Source of the DNA: Micromonospora sp. PLK6-60
GTDB lineage: Bacteria > Actinomycetota > Actinomycetes > Mycobacteriales > Micromonosporaceae
Reading direction: 5' to 3'
DNA length: 64,000 nt
Assembly (NCBI RefSeq): GCF_019890675.1
Contig: NZ_JAIOAA010000006.1
Span: 341,521 to 405,520 of the forward strand
Shown: positions 60,833 to 64,000 of the stretch, piece after piece
Layout: the number at the start of each line of letters is the position of its first letter
How positions within the stretch are numbered: the stretch's first letter is position 1
The notes under the pieces: generated by a model
What the model saw: the letters and a program-made list of their open reading frames with translations, nothing else
Databases searched by the model: none
What the model was told of the DNA's origin: nothing
Translations under genes and position numbers: made by a program

Positions 60833-61360
60833 TCATGCGTCCGACTCTATCGCCAGATCGGGCCGCGGACCGAGTTCCAGGGCGTCGGAGGCGAGCGGCT
60901 CGGCGTTCAGCAGGTCGGTGAGCCAGCCGTGCCCGGGCAGCCGGCCGTGCGGCTCGATGTCGATCCACGGCCGCAGCACGAAGGCGCGCAGGTGGGCGCG
61001 GGGATGCGGCAGGGTCAGCTCGGGGTCGTCGCTGAACACCGGCTCGCCCGCGTCGTCCCAGACCGCGACGACGTCCACGTCGAGGGTGCGTGGCCCGTAC
61101 CGGCGCTCCGGGTCGCGGGTGCGGCCGGCCGCCGTCTCGGCGGCCCGGGCCCGGTCCAGCCAGTCGCGCGGGCCGGCCGCCGGCTCCGCGACCAGCACCG
61201 CCGCGTTGAGGTACGCGGGCTGGTCTGCGTCCCCCCACGGTGGAGTCTCGTAGACGCCCGAGACGACCCGCACGGCGTCGCCGAGCGCGGCCACCGCCGC
61301 GCGCAGGTGGGCGAGGCGGTCGCCGAGGTTGCTGCCGATCGACAGCACGGCCCGGCTCAC
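60833..61360 (-). CDS. folK: 2-amino-4-hydroxy-6-hydroxymethyldihydropteridine diphosphokinase
   Basis: The enzyme pyrophosphorylates hydroxymethyldihydropterin in folate synthesis. The 175-residue product has LSIGSNLGDRLAHL at the start, VYETPPWGDADQPAYLNAAV, the signature RRYGPRTLDVDVVAV and LTLPHPRAHLRAFVL. The GTG start overlaps the folB stop by 4 nt (GTGA). Confidence 0.96.
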   Translation of the reverse strand: MSRAVLSIGSNLGDRLAHLRAAVAALGDAVRVVSGVYETPPWGDADQPAYLNAAVLVAEPAAGPRDWLDRARAAETAAGRTRDPERRYGPRTLDVDVVAVWDDAGEPVFSDDPELTLPHPRAHLRAFVLRPWIDIEPHGRLPGHGWLTDLLNAEPLASDALELGPRPDLAIESDA

Positions 61361-61716
61361 CGGGTACGCCGCATCGTCACGGCCACGTCGGCGAAGGCGT
61401 GCGGGATCGGGGCCTCCGGCTTGTGCACGGTGATCGTGGCGGCGGCCACCAGCGGTTCGGCCAGGCAGACCGCGAGCAGCCGGTCGGCGAGGGTCTCGAT
61501 CAGGTTGACCGGCTCCCCGGTGACCACGGCGACCAGCTGCTCGGCCAGCTCGCCGTAGTGCACCGTGTCGGCCACAAGGTCGGAGCGGGCGGCCGGGCCG
61601 AGGTCGAGTTCGAGCACCGCGTCGACCACGAACTCCTGCCCGTCGGCGCGTTCGAAGTCGTACACCCCGTGCCGGCCGTGCGCGCGCAGGCCGGTCAGCT
61701 CGATCCGGTCGGTCAT
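61357..61716 (-). CDS. folB: Dihydroneopterin aldolase
   Basis: The enzyme releases glycolaldehyde from dihydroneopterin. The 119-residue protein has IELTGLRAHGRHGVYDFER, the YGELAEQLVAVVTGEPVNLIETLADR block and TITVHKPEAPIP. Its ATG overlaps the folP stop (ATGA) and its stop overlaps the folK start, so three folate genes are translationally chained. Confidence 0.96.
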   Translation of the reverse strand: MTDRIELTGLRAHGRHGVYDFERADGQEFVVDAVLELDLGPAARSDLVADTVHYGELAEQLVAVVTGEPVNLIETLADRLLAVCLAEPLVAAATITVHKPEAPIPHAFADVAVTMRRTR

Positions 61717-62591
61717 CGGTCCCCTTCGTTCCCGGCGCCGGCCGGCGCCGGCGCCACCAGGTGGGGGCGGCCGGTGGCCCGCCAGACGGCGAGCGCGTCG
61801 GCGGTGCCCCGCACGTCGTGCACCCGGACTCCCCACGCCCCCGCCGCCACCGCGAGCAGGCTGGTGGCGACGGTGGCCGCCTCCCGGCCGGAGGTGGGCC
61901 GGGGCGTGCCGTCGGCGTCGGCCAGCAGGCGGCCCAGGTAGGACTTGCGGCTGGCCCCGAAGAGCAGCGGGAACCCGAGGCCGATCAGCTCGGGCAGGCG
62001 GGCGCTGAGCTCCCAGTTGTGCGCGGCGGTCTTGGCGAAGCCGAGCCCGGGATCGATGACGATCCGGTCGGCGGCGACGCCGGCGGCGAGGGCCGCGTCG
62101 ACCCGCTGGCCCAGCTCGACCCGGACGTCGGCGACCACGTCGGTGTAGCTGGCCAGGGCGCGCATCTCGCGGGAGTGCCCGCGCCAGTGCATCAGCACCC
62201 AGGGGCAGCCGGCGTCGCGGACCACCCGGGCCATGTCCGGGTCGGCGAGGCCGCCGGAGACGTCGTTGACCACGTCCGCGCCGGCGGCCAGGGCCGCCTC
62301 GGCCACCCGGGCCCGGCTGGTGTCGATGCTGACCGGGATGCCGGCGGCGTGCAGCTCCCGGACCACCGGGAGGATCCGGGCGGTCTCGGTCTCGGCGTCC
62401 ACCCGCTCGGCGCCCGGCCGGGTGGACTCGCCGCCCACGTCGACCAGCCCGGCACCCTCCGCGCGGAGCCGCACCCCGTGTGCGACGGCGGCGTCGAGGT
62501 TGCCGTATCGGCCGCCGTCGGAGAAGGAGTCGGGCGTGACGTTGAGGACGCCCATCACCACCGGGTCCGTCGCCCGTACCAGATCGGTCAC
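61713..62591 (-). CDS. folP: Dihydropteroate synthase
   Basis: The enzyme joins p-aminobenzoate to the pterin and is the sulfonamide target. The 292-residue TIM barrel has VMGVLNVTPDSFSDGGRY, LVDVGGESTRPGAERV, VSIDTSRARVAEAAL, NDVSGGLADPDMARVV and FGASRKSYLG. GTG 62591 was chosen. folE and ftsH, usually next in this operon in mycobacteria, are not upstream here; a divergent plus-strand locus starts instead. Confidence 0.96.
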   Translation of the reverse strand: MTDLVRATDPVVMGVLNVTPDSFSDGGRYGNLDAAVAHGVRLRAEGAGLVDVGGESTRPGAERVDAETETARILPVVRELHAAGIPVSIDTSRARVAEAALAAGADVVNDVSGGLADPDMARVVRDAGCPWVLMHWRGHSREMRALASYTDVVADVRVELGQRVDAALAAGVAADRIVIDPGLGFAKTAAHNWELSARLPELIGLGFPLLFGASRKSYLGRLLADADGTPRPTSGREAATVATSLLAVAAGAWGVRVHDVRGTADALAVWRATGRPHLVAPAPAGAGNEGDR

Positions 62592-62951
62592 GACTGCACG
62601 GTACCGGGCGCGAGCCGGGCGACCGGCGGCCCGGGTGACCGCCCGGAAGACCGGCCCTGACGTGCCTATTGGAACAGGTGTACGATCGGTCGTCCGGGGC
62701 CGATCGGGTCGACTCTTCGCGGCTTGTCGCAAAGGGGGGCGGCCCGTACGCTTTGGAATGGCCCAGCAACGGGCGGGCGAAGACCGGAGGGAGGGCTCTA
62801 GCGGGGCAAATCCCCCCAGACGTCGCCACCGTCCGTGGCGAAGTGACAGACACAGTGTCAGGGACGCCATGTCATCGAGAACGCGTCCCGCCAGGTTCGC
62901 CCGACTGCACCACCGCGGCTCCCCCCGGGCCGCGACATGGGGAGGTTTCCA
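62592..62951. other. Divergent gap and long leader before the right-edge operon
   Basis: This 360-bp stretch has no supported gene. It contains hairpins on the plus strand: TCGCCAC/GTGGCGA (62823-62841) and TGACA/TGTCA (62844-62860), plus GGGG-CAAAT-CCCC around 62802-62816. The G-rich, purine-rich tract 62740-62815 is unusual. A structured 5' leader is possible; I could not match it to a known riboswitch. Confidence 0.4.
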
Positions 62952-63266
62952 GTGATCGCCATCGAGCTCGTGGAGACGGCGACGTCCGGTGTCACCCAGC
63001 TGTTCCACACCCTGACGTCGACCCCGCTCGCCGAGCCGGCCCCCAAGGGCATCGACACCAACGGCGTGGTCTCCTTCTTCGCCAGCAAGATCGCACCGAT
63101 CCTGCTGGCCGTGCTCGGGGTCATCTTCATCGGGCGGGCCAGCCGCGGTGAGATCTCGAAGGTGCTGACCAGCTCCGCCATCGCCATCGTCGGGCTCGCC
63201 TTCATCGCCGGCGCGGCCACCCTCTTCTTCGTCGGCGACTACCTGATCGACCTGATCTTCGAGTAG
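62952..63266 (+). CDS. Small membrane protein, pilin/VirB2-like in layout
   Basis: The 104-residue protein has a short N-terminal segment, then two strong helices (IAPILLAVLGVIFIGRA and IAIVGLAFIAGAATLFFVGDYL) joined by RGEISKVLTSS. This hydrophobic hairpin layout resembles TrbC/VirB2-type components, but there is no sequence proof. GGAGG lies 6 nt before GTG 62952. It opens a plus-strand operon that leaves the window. Confidence 0.6.
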   Translation: MIAIELVETATSGVTQLFHTLTSTPLAEPAPKGIDTNGVVSFFASKIAPILLAVLGVIFIGRASRGEISKVLTSSAIAIVGLAFIAGAATLFFVGDYLIDLIFE

Positions 63267-63280
63267 GCGCGGGGCGACCT

Positions 63281-63643
63281 ATGCGGCTGCGCACCGACGA
63301 CGACATCTACCGGGCACGCCTGGTCTATCTGGGCCCGCCCGGCTACACCCTGCCCGTCCACCTGCCGTACGCGCAGTACGGCCTGTTCATGCTGCTCGTA
63401 CCCCTCTACGTGTTCATCCACTGGCTGTTCACGATGAGCGTCGACCTCTTCCCGGCGTGGGAGATCGCGCTCGCCATCGTGACCACCTCGTTCATCTTCC
63501 GGTACGTCGACCCGGACCGGCCGGCGCGGATGGTGATCCGCACCGCGCTGACGGACTGGCGCCGTACCCGGGAACCGGCCGCCGAACAGCGCGACCCGCG
63601 CCTGGTGGCGAGCCGGATCAGGATCCGGGAGGAGCTGGCATGA
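63281..63643 (+). CDS. Membrane protein, PrgI/TcpE-like in layout
   Basis: The 120-residue protein begins with a soluble segment (DDIYRARLVYLGPPGYTLPVHLPYAQYG), then two helices (LFMLLVPLYVFIHWLFT and IALAIVTTSFIFRYV) and a basic tail (RMVIRTALTDWRRTREP). Size and layout recall PrgI/TcpE components of conjugation-type systems; this is a weak comparison. It starts 14 bp after the previous gene, and its stop overlaps the next ATG. Confidence 0.6.
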   Translation: MRLRTDDDIYRARLVYLGPPGYTLPVHLPYAQYGLFMLLVPLYVFIHWLFTMSVDLFPAWEIALAIVTTSFIFRYVDPDRPARMVIRTALTDWRRTREPAAEQRDPRLVASRIRIREELA

Positions 63644-63696
63644 CCGGGTGCGCGCCGACGGCACGACCCCACGACACGGGTGAGGCGGTGGCATGA
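63640..63696 (+). CDS. 18-residue bridging ORF
   Basis: An ATG overlaps the stop of the preceding gene (ATGA at 63640-63643). The 18-codon frame MTGCAPTARPHDTGEAVA ends in ATGA that starts the next gene at 63693. It has GGAGG upstream at about 63629-63633. It probably serves translational coupling; a real peptide product is uncertain. Confidence 0.4.
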   Translation: MTGCAPTARPHDTGEAVA

Positions 63697-64000
63697 ACCG
63701 CTCCTCCACGCCGGGCTCCCCGGCCGGACGGCATGCCGGCCCGCGCGTTAACCGTGCGCGGTCGATCGACTACACCGAGGAAGAACAGCCCGACGAGACC
63801 GCCCTGGTGCCGGGGCCCGGCCACGGGCGGGTCGGCGTCTTCCAGGCCCCCCGGCCCGGCCCCGCGCGGCCGGTCGAGCCCGCGGGCCCGCCGCCGCTGG
63901 CCGGCGACGGCACGGACATCGACTCCCCCTTCCTCGACCTGTTCGGCGGTGCCCGGCCGAGCCGTGCGGCGCTGCCCGCGCCACCCGCCGCCCGCCGCCC
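63693..64000 (+). CDS. Start of a Pro-rich protein, truncated by the window edge
   Basis: The frame from ATG 63693 stays open for about 102 codons to the end. It encodes a hydrophilic, Pro/Arg/Gly-rich N-terminus with acidic patches (SIDYTEEEQPDETALVPG and GDGTDIDSPFLDLFGG). GTGAGGCGGTGG upstream supplies a ribosome site. The function cannot be judged from this part. By position, a large ATPase or coupling protein of the same system is one possibility. Confidence 0.55.
   Translation, partial: MNRSSTPGSPAGRHAGPRVNRARSIDYTEEEQPDETALVPGPGHGRVGVFQAPRPGPARPVEPAGPPPLAGDGTDIDSPFLDLFGGARPSRAALPAPPAARR

Noticed and set aside
62700..62940. Possible c-di-AMP (ydaO) or c-di-GMP riboswitch
   Set aside because: The conserved cores of these classes, as I remember them, are missing; only generic hairpins are present.

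Overview
The window is about 64 kb of very GC-rich DNA (roughly 73 percent by eye). It uses GTG starts often and carries mycobacterial/streptomycete-type genes (CarD, Lsr2, DUF397, an AfsR-type SARP, LpqE, MidA, an orphan NuoD). This points to a filamentous actinobacterium, most likely a Micromonospora or close relative. That assignment is inferred from gene content. No rRNA, tRNA, insertion sequence or CRISPR array was recognised.

Layout. 0.1-9.3 kb holds class II fumarase, a large SARP/NB-ARC/TPR regulator, an acyltransferase-3 membrane enzyme, class I fumarase and a beta-propeller protein. 9.4-21.4 kb is dominated by tyrosine/homogentisate catabolism: an Lrp regulator, hppD, an aromatic/histidinol-phosphate-type aminotransferase, fumarylacetoacetase with a translationally coupled unknown protein, divergent hmgA and a zinc alcohol dehydrogenase. 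A uronate dehydrogenase, a second propeller (with an out-of-frame LPXTG tail), an SRPBCC protein and a DUF397 protein lie in between. 21.5-24.7 kb carries a TPR protein, ispF, ispD and carD. 25.8-29.9 kb is a small secondary-metabolism locus (type III polyketide synthase, flavin monooxygenase-like enzyme, methyltransferase, UbiA prenyltransferase), which appears inserted into an otherwise conserved actinobacterial block.

That conserved block continues with the lpqE-like lipoprotein, radA and disA (c-di-AMP synthesis), a membrane protein, def, an ACT protein, mutY, clpC, lsr2, lysS, coaX, nadC, nadB, a septum-formation-type lipoprotein, panD, panC and a DUF2520 protein. It resumes at 60.3-62.6 kb with DUF3180, folK, folB and folP. 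As I recall, this order resembles the carD to folP stretch of Mycobacterium tuberculosis. Lineage-specific pieces interrupt it: a midA-nuoD pair, a long low-complexity membrane protein, an osmoprotectant-type ABC transporter whose binding protein looks circularly permuted, and several membrane proteins. At the right edge a new plus-strand operon starts, with two small membrane proteins, an 18-codon bridging ORF and a truncated gene. It looks like the beginning of a secretion/conjugation-type locus.

The most interesting points are: (1) the unknown 285-residue protein coupled to fumarylacetoacetase, in a pathway with no visible maleylacetoacetate isomerase; (2) perfect 19-bp palindromes in both the hppD and hmgA promoters; (3) the type III PKS/prenyltransferase locus; (4) the MidA-NuoD pair; (5) the permuted substrate-binding protein; (6) an orphan sortase signal one frame away from a propeller gene; and (7) several repeats that embed stop codons.
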